This document shows positions 18,502 through 27,737 of a stretch of DNA of 64,000 bases, in pieces. Source of the DNA: Paraglaciecola sp. 20A4. Its GTDB lineage: Bacteria > Pseudomonadota > Gammaproteobacteria > Enterobacterales > Alteromonadaceae. The stretch spans positions 186,001 through 250,000 of the forward strand of contig NZ_WTPY01000001.1 in the NCBI RefSeq assembly GCF_011378905.1, in the 5' to 3' direction. The notes under the pieces are model-generated. The model was given only the letters and a program-made list of their open reading frames with translations. It had not been told where the DNA came from and did no database searches. A program made the position numbers and the translations under genes. Position 1 is the stretch's first letter, and every line of letters starts with the position of its first letter.

Positions 18502-19284
18502 ATGCTGGAAAATTTGTTTTCAATGCAGGGCAAAGTATGCGTGGTTACTGGTGGATCTCGCGGGTTAGGTGCTTTTATGGCGCAGGGCTTTTTAGAAGCC
18601 GGTGCTAAACGAGTATATATTACTGCTCGCAAGGCTGAAGCTTGTTTGGACACGGCGAAAGAGTTGAGTCAGTTTGGTGATTGTGTCGCGCTGGTCGGCG
18701 ATGTAGCCACAAGTGAAGGCGTGATGGACCTCGTGAAGCAACTAAATGACCGTGAACAACATATTGATGTATTGGTGAATAACGCCGGCACAGCATGGGG
18801 TGCACCTTTTGGTCAGTTTCCTGAAAAGGGTTGGGACAAAGTTATGGACCTCAACGTGAAGAGTCCGTTCTTTTTGACTCAGGCGCTGATGCCACTGCTC
18901 GAAAAAAATGCATCTAGCGAGAATACATCTTCGGTCATTAATATCGGCTCTATCGCTGGTATTGTGGGTAATGGACTGGATAATTTTAGTTATGCCGTTT
19001 CTAAGACTGCAATTCATCAAATGACACGCGTATTAGCCAATGAATTGGTTAGTAAACACATTCGCGTTAATGCTATTGCCCCTGGACGCTTTTATTCAAA
19101 AATGACTGAGTTTTTAAGCGAAGATAAAGAGGCATTTGAAGAAGAGTTACAGTCTATTCCTATGCGCCGCTGGGGAGAACCGTCTGATATCGCCGGAGTG
19201 GCAGTGATGTTAGCCAGTCGTGCTAGTGCGTTTATGACTGGACAAATATTACCGATTGATGGTGGCACAACACTTGTTAACTAA
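18502..19284 (+). CDS. SDR family oxidoreductase, RhlG-like
   Basis: A 260-residue short-chain dehydrogenase. The NAD(P) motif TGGSRGLG, the NNAG motif VLVNNAGTAWG and the catalytic Tyr-Lys pair in YAVSKTAIHQM are all present. The whole sequence, including WDKVMDLNVKSPF and INAIAPGRF-like phrases, resembles RhlG, an NADPH-dependent reductase of Pseudomonas. The start at 18502 is chosen because AGGAG lies six bases before it; the frame is open eight codons upstream without such a site. Confidence 0.88.
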   Translation: MLENLFSMQGKVCVVTGGSRGLGAFMAQGFLEAGAKRVYITARKAEACLDTAKELSQFGDCVALVGDVATSEGVMDLVKQLNDREQHIDVLVNNAGTAWGAPFGQFPEKGWDKVMDLNVKSPFFLTQALMPLLEKNASSENTSSVINIGSIAGIVGNGLDNFSYAVSKTAIHQMTRVLANELVSKHIRVNAIAPGRFYSKMTEFLSEDKEAFEEELQSIPMRRWGEPSDIAGVAVMLASRASAFMTGQILPIDGGTTLVN

Positions 19285-19301
19285 TGTTGCCGATTACATA
19301 T

Positions 19302-19331
19302 AAAAAAAGGGCTAGTAAACTAGCCCTTTTT
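19302..19331. terminator. Bidirectional terminator between the SDR gene and dps
   Basis: GGGCTAGT and ACTAGCCC form an 8-bp stem flanked by A-tract on the left and T-tract on the right. It can therefore end both converging transcripts. Confidence 0.85.
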
Positions 19332-19345
19332 AAACTGATTATTAT

Positions 19346-19816
19346 TTATTTACGTGTAGCACGTAACATCCAAGAGGTTTTTTCGTGAATACGCATACGG
19401 TCTGATACCAACGCCGCAGTCGATTCATCATCACCAGCCTGAGCCAATTTCAAGACTTCTCGTGAGGTTTTCACGACTTGCTCATGGCCTTTCGTTAACA
19501 GGTCGATCATTTCAGCCGATGCAGGTACACCTTCAACTTCTTTAATCGAACTTAATTTTGCGAATTCTTTGTATGTGGCAGGTGCAGCAACATCTAAGGT
19601 GCGAATACGTTCAGCAATATCGTCTACCGCTGTGGCAAGCTCAATGTATTGCTCTTCAAACATTAAATGTAATTCACGAAATTGCGGGCCAGTCACATTC
19701 CAATGGAAATTATGGGTCTGTAGATACAATGTGTAAGAATCTGCTAATAACGCTTTTAACCCGTCAGCAATCTTCAATCTATCTGCTTCATCGATACCGA
19801 TATTGATGGTCGTCAT
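19346..19816 (-). CDS. dps: Dps family ferritin-like DNA-protection protein
   Basis: A 156-residue member of the Dps family, which stores iron in a 12-subunit shell and protects DNA in starvation and oxidative stress. The inter-subunit ferroxidase residues are seen in [20 protein letters not shown] and [20 protein letters not shown]. The short N-terminus lacks the lysine-rich DNA-binding tail of E. coli Dps, so DNA binding is uncertain. AAGGAG lies seven bases before the ATG. Confidence 0.94.
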   Translation of the reverse strand: MTTINIGIDEADRLKIADGLKALLADSYTLYLQTHNFHWNVTGPQFRELHLMFEEQYIELATAVDDIAERIRTLDVAAPATYKEFAKLSSIKEVEGVPASAEMIDLLTKGHEQVVKTSREVLKLAQAGDDESTAALVSDRMRIHEKTSWMLRATRK

Positions 19817-19875
19817 ATATATCTCCTTAAGGACAGTTATTGAAAGGAATAAAAATTAAAATTTTTTATTTTTAT

Positions 19876-19892
19876 ACACAGATTATATGTGT
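19876..19892 (-). promoter_or_regulatory. Palindrome around a -10-like hexamer upstream of dps
   Basis: ACACA (19876-19880) and TGTGT (19888-19892) flank GATTATA. Read on the minus strand this contains TATAAT at 19887-19882, about 66 bases before the dps start. No good -35 box is visible. It may be a promoter with an overlapping operator. Confidence 0.35.
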
Positions 19893-20091
19893 CGTTTATA
19901 GGACATTTACAAGGGGGAATGCAAAAAATAATACTAATATGAAAGCTTTTTAGTGAGGAGTACTCATTACTGAACGGGCAGGTAAATTCTACTTCGCTCT
20001 TATATATTTAACCTGCTAACATATTTTCATGACAAAATTATGAACAAAAACTGCGCACTAATTGTATAATATTCCCTCTAGGAGTTTTTAT

Positions 20092-20724
20092 ATGCATTTG
20101 TTACGCTGGTCTGAGTTGACCGTTCTATTTTTATGTACCCCGCTGTTAATATTGTTTCTTGTTTCTGACTATGACACTTGGTTGATGCCCCTATTGCTGT
20201 TGATGGGAGGATATTGTCTGTGGTTATTGTGGCGAGACGTCGACTTTAACCGTTTTCGCCTATTTAATACCCATGACTTTTGGGTGCATATTCGTGCTTC
20301 GTTAAAGCTCTTTGTGCCAGCAGCTATAGCACTTGGGCTACTAGTACATTACTTTGCGCCGCAAATTCTATTTAAATTGCCCAGAGAAGATATTCAGTTT
20401 TGGTTAATAACATTGGCTATTTACCCAATTATTTCAGTTATCCCCCAAGAGCTGATCTTTAGAACCTTCTTTTTTCATCGCTATAAAGGCATTATTCCCT
20501 CGAAAAATATACGCTGGGCTCTGAGTACGTTGAGTTTCTCCCTTGCCCATGTAGTTTACGGAAACTGGATAGCAGTCGGCTTATCAGGTATTGGTGGGGT
20601 GCTCTTTGGTTATCGATATATGCAATCACGCTCAACATTGGTTGTAGTGATTGAACACTCTCTGTGGGGTTCGTATCTATTTACTTTGGGTGTTGGCGTA
20701 TTTTTGCTGACGCAAAATATTTAA
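20092..20724 (+). CDS. CPBP family intramembrane protease-like protein
   Basis: A 210-residue membrane protein with about six hydrophobic segments. The family motifs are seen as PQELIFRTFFFHRY (motif 1), FSLAHVVYG (motif 2, with His) and IEHSLWGSY (motif 3, with His). The usual first Glu of EExxxR is Gln here. Members of the CPBP/Rce1 superfamily cut substrates inside the membrane or process bacteriocin-like peptides; the substrate is unknown. The ATG at 20092 has TAGGAG seven bases upstream, and a TATAAT at 20065-20070 sits before it. Confidence 0.82.
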   Translation: MHLLRWSELTVLFLCTPLLILFLVSDYDTWLMPLLLLMGGYCLWLLWRDVDFNRFRLFNTHDFWVHIRASLKLFVPAAIALGLLVHYFAPQILFKLPREDIQFWLITLAIYPIISVIPQELIFRTFFFHRYKGIIPSKNIRWALSTLSFSLAHVVYGNWIAVGLSGIGGVLFGYRYMQSRSTLVVVIEHSLWGSYLFTLGVGVFLLTQNI

Positions 20725-20887
20725 CCGAGTTGTGCGGTACGGTTGTGCAAAAATACCGTTAAGCCCTAAATTGTTAAAGGTTGGTTAACAGCACAAAGAT
20801 TAATGGTTAAATGCACTGGCGATAAAAACCTAATACGTGTGATTTGTACGATTTTACCGCAAAGTAATGGCATTTTATCGACTAATA

Positions 20888-20915
20888 CTGACATTTTCAT
20901 AACAAAAGCTATATT
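20888..20915 (+). promoter_or_regulatory. Candidate sigma-70 promoter of fadL
   Basis: CTGACA at 20888-20893 and TATATT at 20910-20915 are 16 bases apart, about 70 bases before the fadL ATG. Position and spacing fit a housekeeping promoter. No clear FadR-type operator was recognised. Confidence 0.45.
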
Positions 20916-20985
20916 ATCCGCCTCCTAATTTTTGGACAGACTCTACGCTTGTTGTTTGCGGTTATCCGAGTCATAAAGAGAACAT

Positions 20986-22278
20986 ATGAAATTAAATAAA
21001 ATTCTTTTAGCGGCGGGTTTAAGTACCTTATCATTGAACACCTTCGCTGCTGCGTTTCAATTATCAGAGCACAGCGCTTCTGGTTTAGGTCGAGCATTTG
21101 CTGGTGACGCTGCTATTGCTGAAAATGCCTCTGTTGTTGCCCGTAATCCAGCTTTGATGTCACAGTTCAGTGAGAACCAATTGTCTGTTGTTGGTACATA
21201 TATTGTGCCTGATGTGAGCCTAACAGGTGAGAGCGCACCAGTATATTCCAGTGCCGCTGGGTTAGACGATGACAGTATTGCCCCTGAAGCCTTTGTACCA
21301 GCTACTTACTTTGTTATGCCTATTGATGACAAATTCGCCGTCGGTTTTGGTCTTTTCTCAAACTTCGGACTGGCTACAGAGTTCGATGAAGATTATGCGG
21401 CAGGTCAGTTAGCGGGTAAAACTGAAATAGTGACCATCAACTTTAACAGCAGTGTTTCCTATAAGCTAAACGACCGTTTAACGGTTGCTGGTGGGCTTAA
21501 TATTATTTATGCCGACGCAACGATTACCCGTCACTTAGGGGATTTCAGTAATGCCTTGGCTGCTAATGGTATAACTGTGCCAGCTAGTACATTAGCTGTG
21601 GACTTAGAAGGCGATGACTACGGTTACGGCTATAACCTCGGTGTAGCTTATGATATAGATGAAAATTCTCGCTTCGGATTTCATTACCGCAGTAAAGTTG
21701 ATATCACCTTTGACGGTACGTATACCAATGAATTACCGCTTATCCCTAGCGTATTTCCCAATGGTCAGGCCGGTGAATCACAACCAGGTACAGTAAATAT
21801 AGAATTACCTGCGATAGCTGAATTTTCAGGTAGTCATAAGTTAGACGAAAAATGGGGGCTTCATTACAGCGTAATGTGGACGCACTGGAGCAGTTTTGAG
21901 CGTTTAGAAGCGTATGTTCCTAGCCAAGAAGATCCTATTTTTGAAAAAGAAGAAAATTTCTCTGATAGCTTCCGTTACGCGATTGGAACCGATTACCAGT
22001 TAAATGCAAAAGTGAAATTACGTGCTGGTATTGCTTACGATGAGACACCTACAGACTCTCAATTGTTGTCTATTTCGATCCCTGATACTAATCGTTTGTG
22101 GTTAAGCGCTGGCGCAAACTACTTACTTGATGACAGTTCATCTATTGACTTAGGATTAAGCATTGTTCGTGGTCAAGACCGCACATTTACTGAAGCAGAT
22201 GATGCTGGTGGTCAATGGGAGTTTAGTAGTGAAGGCAACGCTTTTATCTTAGCTGCCCAGTATAACTACGCGTTCTAA
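20986..22278 (+). CDS. fadL: FadL/OmpP1/TodX family outer-membrane transporter
   Basis: A 430-residue outer-membrane beta-barrel for uptake of long-chain fatty acids or other hydrophobic compounds. A signal peptide (about residues 1-21, ending TFA) is followed by the conserved hatch-domain start AAFQLSEHSASGLGRAFAGDAA and NASVVARNPALMSQF. The C-terminus ends in Tyr-Ala-Phe, typical of barrel proteins recognised by the BAM machine. It stands alone with its own terminator. Confidence 0.93.
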   Translation: MKLNKILLAAGLSTLSLNTFAAAFQLSEHSASGLGRAFAGDAAIAENASVVARNPALMSQFSENQLSVVGTYIVPDVSLTGESAPVYSSAAGLDDDSIAPEAFVPATYFVMPIDDKFAVGFGLFSNFGLATEFDEDYAAGQLAGKTEIVTINFNSSVSYKLNDRLTVAGGLNIIYADATITRHLGDFSNALAANGITVPASTLAVDLEGDDYGYGYNLGVAYDIDENSRFGFHYRSKVDITFDGTYTNELPLIPSVFPNGQAGESQPGTVNIELPAIAEFSGSHKLDEKWGLHYSVMWTHWSSFERLEAYVPSQEDPIFEKEENFSDSFRYAIGTDYQLNAKVKLRAGIAYDETPTDSQLLSISIPDTNRLWLSAGANYLLDDSSSIDLGLSIVRGQDRTFTEADDAGGQWEFSSEGNAFILAAQYNYAF

Positions 22279-22298
22279 GCTTTATTAACGATTACATA

Positions 22299-22333
22299 AA
22301 CCAGCTTTAAGTTAGACGTAAAGCTGGTTTTTT
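22299..22333 (+). terminator. Terminator after fadL
   Basis: AACCAGCTTTA (22299-22309) and TAAAGCTGGTT (22319-22329) form an 11-bp stem followed by TTTTT. It touches the end of the converging DMT transporter gene. Confidence 0.88.
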
Positions 22334-23210
22334 ATGCCAAAATAACAAATATTGCACCGACAAGTATCATTCCCAACCCCAGTTTATCTGAACGTTGTAA
22401 TTTTTCTCTAAACCATTTTGCTGAAATGAGCAGAGTGAAGAAAATCTCTACCTGCCCCAAGGTTTTCACTAGAGCCACCGTTTCTAAGCTCATCGCGGTA
22501 AACCAACCAATCGAACCGACAAAGCTACAAAAGCTAATAACAAATACCAATTTAGGCCTTACCCATAGTGCTCGCAGGGTACTGGGTTTGCGGATCAGTA
22601 ACCACACCAGCATGACAATAGTTTGTACGAGTAAAATCCAAAACAATACGTATGCTGCACCTTGTAAAAACGGTAGCTTCGTCATTAAGCTGGCTTCACG
22701 CACTAAAAGCGTTGTGAAGGCAAAGCAAAGCCCACTCGCTAAACCGATTATCAGCGTCGGCCACGAAATATCTCTCATGCCTTTTGGCACACTCATTAGC
22801 CATACGGCAACCCCACCGATAACGACGCCAATCCAAGCTACATAAGAAAGCGGTGCGGCGAAGAATAACGCCCCTAAAACAGCTGCAATAACGGCTTCAC
22901 TTTTCGCTAAACCAACGCCCATGGCAAAATTACGTAAACGGAATAACGTAACCATTAAAGCAGTGGCAAATATCTGTGATATTGCGCCCAATAGAATAAT
23001 TAAGTAAAAATGCCATTCCATTATGGGAACCTCAGTATCATCATAATAGAACACAAGCGATACATAGATAGCGGCCATAGGAACGGCAAGTATAAAGCGT
23101 GCAAGGGTAACGCCCAATGTGTCAACGTCAACACTCAAGCGTTTTTGAAATGCATTTCGCCAAGACTGCATAAACGCAGCCAATAAGGTAAACGGGATCC
23201 ACAAACTCAT
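22332..23210 (-). CDS. DMT superfamily (EamA) transporter
   Basis: A 292-residue inner-membrane protein with about ten hydrophobic segments arranged as two EamA repeats. Typical phrases are VAWIGVVIGGVAVWLMS, closing the first repeat, and KLGLGMILVGAIFVILA at the end. Such proteins usually export metabolites. The substrate cannot be told. Single gene between fadL and thyA. Confidence 0.85.
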   Translation of the reverse strand: MSLWIPFTLLAAFMQSWRNAFQKRLSVDVDTLGVTLARFILAVPMAAIYVSLVFYYDDTEVPIMEWHFYLIILLGAISQIFATALMVTLFRLRNFAMGVGLAKSEAVIAAVLGALFFAAPLSYVAWIGVVIGGVAVWLMSVPKGMRDISWPTLIIGLASGLCFAFTTLLVREASLMTKLPFLQGAAYVLFWILLVQTIVMLVWLLIRKPSTLRALWVRPKLVFVISFCSFVGSIGWFTAMSLETVALVKTLGQVEIFFTLLISAKWFREKLQRSDKLGLGMILVGAIFVILA

Positions 23211-23347
23211 ATTTAATGCCTGAAATTTTGGGCGTGGCCAATCTTAGCTAGACCTTAAGCTGCGTTGGTTGTGCAGTTGTGCTGGTTCGCCATGCAGTTA
23301 CCTATGACGCTTCTAAAAACGCCTTTAGCTAAGGTGACTACTGATTT

Positions 23348-24199
23348 TTATACTGAGAATGGATACTTGATAGCTGGATGATGCTCGTAACCCTCAATAC
23401 TGAAGTCATCCATAGTGACCCAGGTTTCCAAATCTTTTAGCGATTTAATCTCTGGATTAATAATGAGTCTTGGCATGGCCAGTGGTTCACGTGTTAACTG
23501 TACGTCGCGCATCAGTTCAAGTTGATCTTCATAAATATGAGCATTCACTATCTTATGGTATGCCATACCGGCTTTCTTGCCCGTAATCTGGGCAACAATG
23601 GCCAGTAGAAAATAGACTTGTACCATATTGAAATTTAGGCCTAATGGCACGTCACAACTGCGCTGAGTGCTATTTAAGAACAGAGTATCACCCAGTAAGG
23701 AAAAGTGATGGCTATACATACACGGACGTAAGCAGCCCATATGAAATGCCCCAGGGTGATAAAATGTGAGAATTTCACCTCGATCATCAATGCCATTTTT
23801 TAAATCGTGCACAATTTTAGCTAATAAATCGATACTTCCACCATCGGGTTTGGGAAAGTTTCGTCCTATTTTACCGTAGATTAACCCACAGTCGTCGTCA
23901 CCTTTACGATAGGGATTATTCAACCAAGCTTGGTTTTCATTGGCATTGGCATCCCAAGTAGAAGTACCAATTTTCCGAAAATCTGCGGCGCTATCGTAGC
24001 CGCGAATATAGCCAATCATTTCGGCAATCGCGGACTTGTAAAAACTTTTACGGGTCGTTACCAGCGGGAACTCACCATTTGCAACATCATAACTGAGATC
24101 GGCGTTGATGACCGTCAGACATTTTTTGCCGGTTCTTTCGTTATTTACCCATATGCCATCTTCGACTATGCGTCGGCATAAATCCAGATATTGTTTCAT
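23348..24199 (-). CDS. thyA: Thymidylate synthase
   Basis: Makes dTMP from dUMP with methylenetetrahydrofolate. The 283 residues contain the nucleophile Cys160 in [10 protein letters not shown], the phosphate-binding [13 protein letters not shown], and the [10 protein letters not shown] segment with the substrate-contacting residues. The length exceeds E. coli ThyA (264) by an insert near residues 85-120. In E. coli thyA directly follows lgt; here it is inverted and about 5 kb away. Confidence 0.96.
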   Translation of the reverse strand: MKQYLDLCRRIVEDGIWVNNERTGKKCLTVINADLSYDVANGEFPLVTTRKSFYKSAIAEMIGYIRGYDSAADFRKIGTSTWDANANENQAWLNNPYRKGDDDCGLIYGKIGRNFPKPDGGSIDLLAKIVHDLKNGIDDRGEILTFYHPGAFHMGCLRPCMYSHHFSLLGDTLFLNSTQRSCDVPLGLNFNMVQVYFLLAIVAQITGKKAGMAYHKIVNAHIYEDQLELMRDVQLTREPLAMPRLIINPEIKSLKDLETWVTMDDFSIEGYEHHPAIKYPFSV

Positions 24200-24429
24200 A
24201 GCGTTTTGGTGACCACTTATTTAGAAATTACTGACGATATTTTAACAGATTATAAGCATTTGTTGGTCCGAAATTGTAGGCCTTAATCGCGATTACTTTG
24301 AACTAAGGTCTGCTTGTGGAAAAAGCTGATTAATCTTAATATTAATGGAGTAGATTTATACATCACAGTTCAAAAAATATTCCTTAAATGGCGTAAATTC
24401 AGCCTTTAACTACGGAATCGGTACTTTAT

Positions 24430-25446
24430 ATGACAACGTCAGTTCTTATTTGTGATGACTCAGCTTTTGCTCGTCGGCAGATGGCTCGTTCTATCCCTGA
24501 CGGATGGGATGTCGAAATGTATTTCGCAGAAAACGGCAAAGAAGCAATAGCATTTATCAAGGAGGGTAAAGGCGATGTCATGTTTTTAGATTTGAATATG
24601 CCGGTGATGGATGGCTACCAAACTATGCACGTCGTAAAGGAGCACGATTTACCCACTTTAGTGATTGTCGTCTCAGGTGATGTTCAGCCAGAGGCTCACA
24701 AAAAAATGCTAGCGTTGGGTGCGATTGCCTTTATCGGCAAACCCGTTGATAACCAAAAACTGTGTGACATTCTTCGTCAGTATGGCATTTATGCTGGAGA
24801 GCCAAGTGCCCAAGAGCGTCAGGAGAATTTCGAGGTAATCGAATCCCATAGTCATACGGCTGAACTCGATGCTTATCGAGAAATGGCAAATGTTGCGATG
24901 GGCCGGGCTGGTGAACAATTGGCTAAGTTACTTGGGGAGTTTATTCAGTTACCTATTCCAAATGTAAACCTCATTACTCGTAACGAGTTGCATATGGCGA
25001 TTTCTGATGTCAAGAACAGGGATAGTATCTCTGCGGTATCCCATGGCTTCATTGGCGGAGGCATTAATGGCGAAGCATTAGTGCTGTTTGATGATGCGAA
25101 TTTTGTCAATATGGGCAAGTTGCTTAAATACAGTCAAAAAAGCTTAATAACCGAATTTGAACTAGAAGTGTTGATGGATATTTCTAACATTTTAGTTGCG
25201 GCATGCTTGAACGCCTTATCAGAGCAACTGAATGTTCGTTTTAGTCATAATCACCCCATTATATTGGGACGACATTGCGATATAGATCAAGTGCTTGCAA
25301 ATAATAGTGAACGATGGGATAAAATTCTCGCCATTGAAATTGCTTATGCAATTAACTCACAGGATATCCAATTTGATCTGTTGCTGTTATTTCCAGGTCA
25401 TGCCATGGAATTAGTTTACGAAAAACTGATTAAAACCTCACACTAG
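24430..25446 (+). CDS. Response regulator with CheC/CheX-like domain
   Basis: A 338-residue two-domain protein. The receiver domain (1-120) has the phosphorylation site Asp54 in MFLDLNMPVMDG, the acidic pair DD at 9-10 and the Lys of GKPVD near 102. The C-terminal region (about 145-335) resembles CheC/CheX phosphatases, starting MANVAMGRAGEQLAKLLGEF and with a related second half near ISNILVAACLNALSEQL. Such domains dephosphorylate CheY-type proteins. No histidine kinase is adjacent. The next gene, 11 bases on, is a diguanylate cyclase, so the pair probably links phosphorelay input to cyclic-di-GMP. Confidence 0.85.
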   Translation: MTTSVLICDDSAFARRQMARSIPDGWDVEMYFAENGKEAIAFIKEGKGDVMFLDLNMPVMDGYQTMHVVKEHDLPTLVIVVSGDVQPEAHKKMLALGAIAFIGKPVDNQKLCDILRQYGIYAGEPSAQERQENFEVIESHSHTAELDAYREMANVAMGRAGEQLAKLLGEFIQLPIPNVNLITRNELHMAISDVKNRDSISAVSHGFIGGGINGEALVLFDDANFVNMGKLLKYSQKSLITEFELEVLMDISNILVAACLNALSEQLNVRFSHNHPIILGRHCDIDQVLANNSERWDKILAIEIAYAINSQDIQFDLLLLFPGHAMELVYEKLIKTSH

Positions 25447-25457
25447 GAGTCCGGTCT

Positions 25458-26408
25458 GTGCAGGACAAAAATGATATATCAGAAATGCATTGGAAGCATG
25501 ATTTGCTCGGCTCTATTGAGGTAGGTATTGTGGTGGTTGACCGTGATTACCGTGTCGTGGTTTGGAATCAATTTATGGAAAATCACAGCAGTATTGTGCC
25601 AAGTATGATCCGTGGAAAATCGTTGTTTGATAGTTTTTCTGAAATAGATGAGAGCTGGTTGCGGGCAAAAGCAGAGCCGGTATTTTCTTTAAAAAGTCCG
25701 GTTTTCGTTATTTGGGAACAACGTCCTTATTTATTTCACTTCGGTGCGAATCGACCGATTACCTCACCTTCCAAATTCATGTATCAAAATATCACTATTT
25801 TTCCGCTGGCGTCTCTATCTGGTCATGTTGATCAAATGTGCATAATCGTTTACGACGTGACGGATCAAGCGGTAAACAAGAAAGCCATTGATGAGCTAAA
25901 TATTAAATTGGAGCAATTAAGTCGGGTAGACGGTTTAACTGGAATTTTTAATCGCCGCTATTGGGATGAACAACTCAGTAGAGAATTTAAACGGAATATG
26001 CGTAGTCCGGGCAATTCATCGATTATCATGTTGGATATTGACCATTTCAAAAAAATTAATGACACTTACGGTCACCCTGCGGGCGACGAAGTTATTCGTC
26101 AATTAGCAAAATTAATCAAGCATGCTTCCAGGGAGACGGATATCTGCGGACGGTACGGAGGAGAAGAGTTCACAATCTTACTGCCCGATACGGCTGCAGA
26201 AAATGTTATGGTGCTTGCTCAGCGCATACGGCAGTCAGTTGAAAAGCTAACAATAAAGTATGAACAGCAAAGTATTTCCTTTACAGTCAGTGTAGGGATA
26301 GCCCAATTTGATCCTGCATTTGAACAACATATGCAGTGGTTAGAGCGAGTAGATAAAGCCCTATACAAAGCGAAAAAAGGCGGCCGCAATCAAGTGGTGA
26401 TAGCCTAA
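25458..26408 (+). CDS. PAS-GGDEF diguanylate cyclase
   Basis: A 316-residue cytoplasmic protein without membrane segments, starting with GTG. A PAS-like sensor region (about 15-135) precedes a GGDEF domain (about 150-314). The active-site loop reads RYGGEEF (GGEEF at 234-238). The inhibitory site RETD is at 225-228, five residues before it, so product inhibition is expected. It makes cyclic-di-GMP from two GTP. It is cotranscribed with the REC-CheC gene before it. Confidence 0.93.
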   Translation: MQDKNDISEMHWKHDLLGSIEVGIVVVDRDYRVVVWNQFMENHSSIVPSMIRGKSLFDSFSEIDESWLRAKAEPVFSLKSPVFVIWEQRPYLFHFGANRPITSPSKFMYQNITIFPLASLSGHVDQMCIIVYDVTDQAVNKKAIDELNIKLEQLSRVDGLTGIFNRRYWDEQLSREFKRNMRSPGNSSIIMLDIDHFKKINDTYGHPAGDEVIRQLAKLIKHASRETDICGRYGGEEFTILLPDTAAENVMVLAQRIRQSVEKLTIKYEQQSISFTVSVGIAQFDPAFEQHMQWLERVDKALYKAKKGGRNQVVIA

Positions 26409-26454
26409 TTTAGCCAATCCAGTCACACTATAATCATAAGAAAACGCAGTTGTT

Positions 26455-27699
26455 ATGAATAATAAAACGTTACGCCAGGCGTTATTAAATAAACGCATGC
26501 TCATTTGTATTTGCACTGGCTTTTCCTCCGGTCTCCCCTTGTATTTACTGATTCAATTTGTACCTGCTTGGTTACGCTCTGCAGACATTGATTTGTCTAC
26601 GATTGGGTTAATTAACCTCGTACTTTTTCCTTATACTTGGAAGTTTATATGGTCTCCAGTGATGGACCGTTTTGTAGTTCCCTTTTTAGGTCGACGACGT
26701 GGGTGGATGTTTATCACCCAAATGGCACTTATCTTATTGATGAGTCTATTGTCGTTCTACGACCCGGCCACTGAGATCAGTCATATTATTGTTATTGTGG
26801 CGGCAATTGCATTTTTTAGTGCTAGCCAAGATATTGTCATTGATGCCTATCGCCGAGAATTATTACCCGATGATGAACTTGGAGCAGGTAACGGCTTTTA
26901 TGCTCAGGCCTATCGGATATCTTCGTTTGTACCTGGTTCATTGGCGATGATTTTAGCAGGGTTTTATCCTTGGTCAGTGGCGCACATGAGTATTGCAGTC
27001 TTTATGCTAGTTGGCTTAATCACAACCTTGATGATTGATGAAACGTCCAAAGCTGGCGACGAGCCAAAAACATTACGCTCTGCTGTAGTTGAGCCGTTTG
27101 TAGAGTTTTTTCAACGCCAAGGCTGGCAACAAGCCGTTCTCATTCTATTGTTCATCATGTTTTATAAATTAGGCGATAGTATGGCGACCGCGCTGGAAAC
27201 ACCGTTCTTTTTAGATATGGGGTTTTCTACCGTTGAAATTGGTTCGGTAGCCAAAATAGCCAAAACCATAGGGGCGACTGCGGGTACGATCTTAGGTGGG
27301 ATCATAATGGTGAAATTGGGCATTAATCGCAGCTTATGGATTTTCGGTGTTTTTCAACTGGTCTCAATTTTGGGTTATGTGATGCTATCTATGGTGGGTT
27401 ACAACCATCTCGTTTTAGCGATCGCCAGCGGTTTTGAATATTTTGGTGTAGGTTTAGGCTCAGTGGCGTTAATTGCATTTATGGCTAAATCAACCAATCG
27501 CCATTTTACAGCCACCCAGTTTGCATTATTTTCCAGTATCGCATCTGTCCCTCGAACGTTCGTGAGTGCGGGAACGGGCTACATTATTGAATCAATCGGC
27601 TACACTCAATTTTTTATGTTATGTTTTGTATGCGCTTTGCCTGGCATGGCTATGCTGTTGAAAATAGCCCCTTGGAATACAAAAGCCAGTGAATCTTAG
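26455..27699 (+). CDS. AmpG-like MFS permease
   Basis: A 414-residue major-facilitator protein with about 12 membrane segments. The N-terminal phrases GFSSGLPLYLL, KFIWSPVMDRF and GRRRGWM, and ASQDIVIDAYRREL further on, match AmpG. AmpG imports GlcNAc-anhydromuropeptides during cell-wall recycling. FKLGDS-like FYKLGDSMATALETPFFLD and ATQFALFSSI are also shared. Peptidoglycan fragments are the likely but unproven substrate. Single gene. Confidence 0.85.
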   Translation: MNNKTLRQALLNKRMLICICTGFSSGLPLYLLIQFVPAWLRSADIDLSTIGLINLVLFPYTWKFIWSPVMDRFVVPFLGRRRGWMFITQMALILLMSLLSFYDPATEISHIIVIVAAIAFFSASQDIVIDAYRRELLPDDELGAGNGFYAQAYRISSFVPGSLAMILAGFYPWSVAHMSIAVFMLVGLITTLMIDETSKAGDEPKTLRSAVVEPFVEFFQRQGWQQAVLILLFIMFYKLGDSMATALETPFFLDMGFSTVEIGSVAKIAKTIGATAGTILGGIIMVKLGINRSLWIFGVFQLVSILGYVMLSMVGYNHLVLAIASGFEYFGVGLGSVALIAFMAKSTNRHFTATQFALFSSIASVPRTFVSAGTGYIIESIGYTQFFMLCFVCALPGMAMLLKIAPWNTKASES

Positions 27700-27712
27700 T
27701 TCATAACAAATC

Positions 27713-27737
27713 AGACCTTAACCTGATGTTAAGGTCT
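27713..27737. terminator. Hairpin at the convergent end of the AmpG-like gene
   Basis: AGACCTTAA (27713-27721) and TTAAGGTCT (27729-27737) form a 9-bp stem with a 7-base loop. There is no long T-tract, and the right arm overlaps the stop of the converging small gene. Confidence 0.45.

Noticed and set aside
22426-22845. 139-codon plus-strand frame opposite the DMT transporter
   Set aside because: Opposite a clear ten-helix protein; no ribosome site; Thr/Lys-rich nonsense composition.
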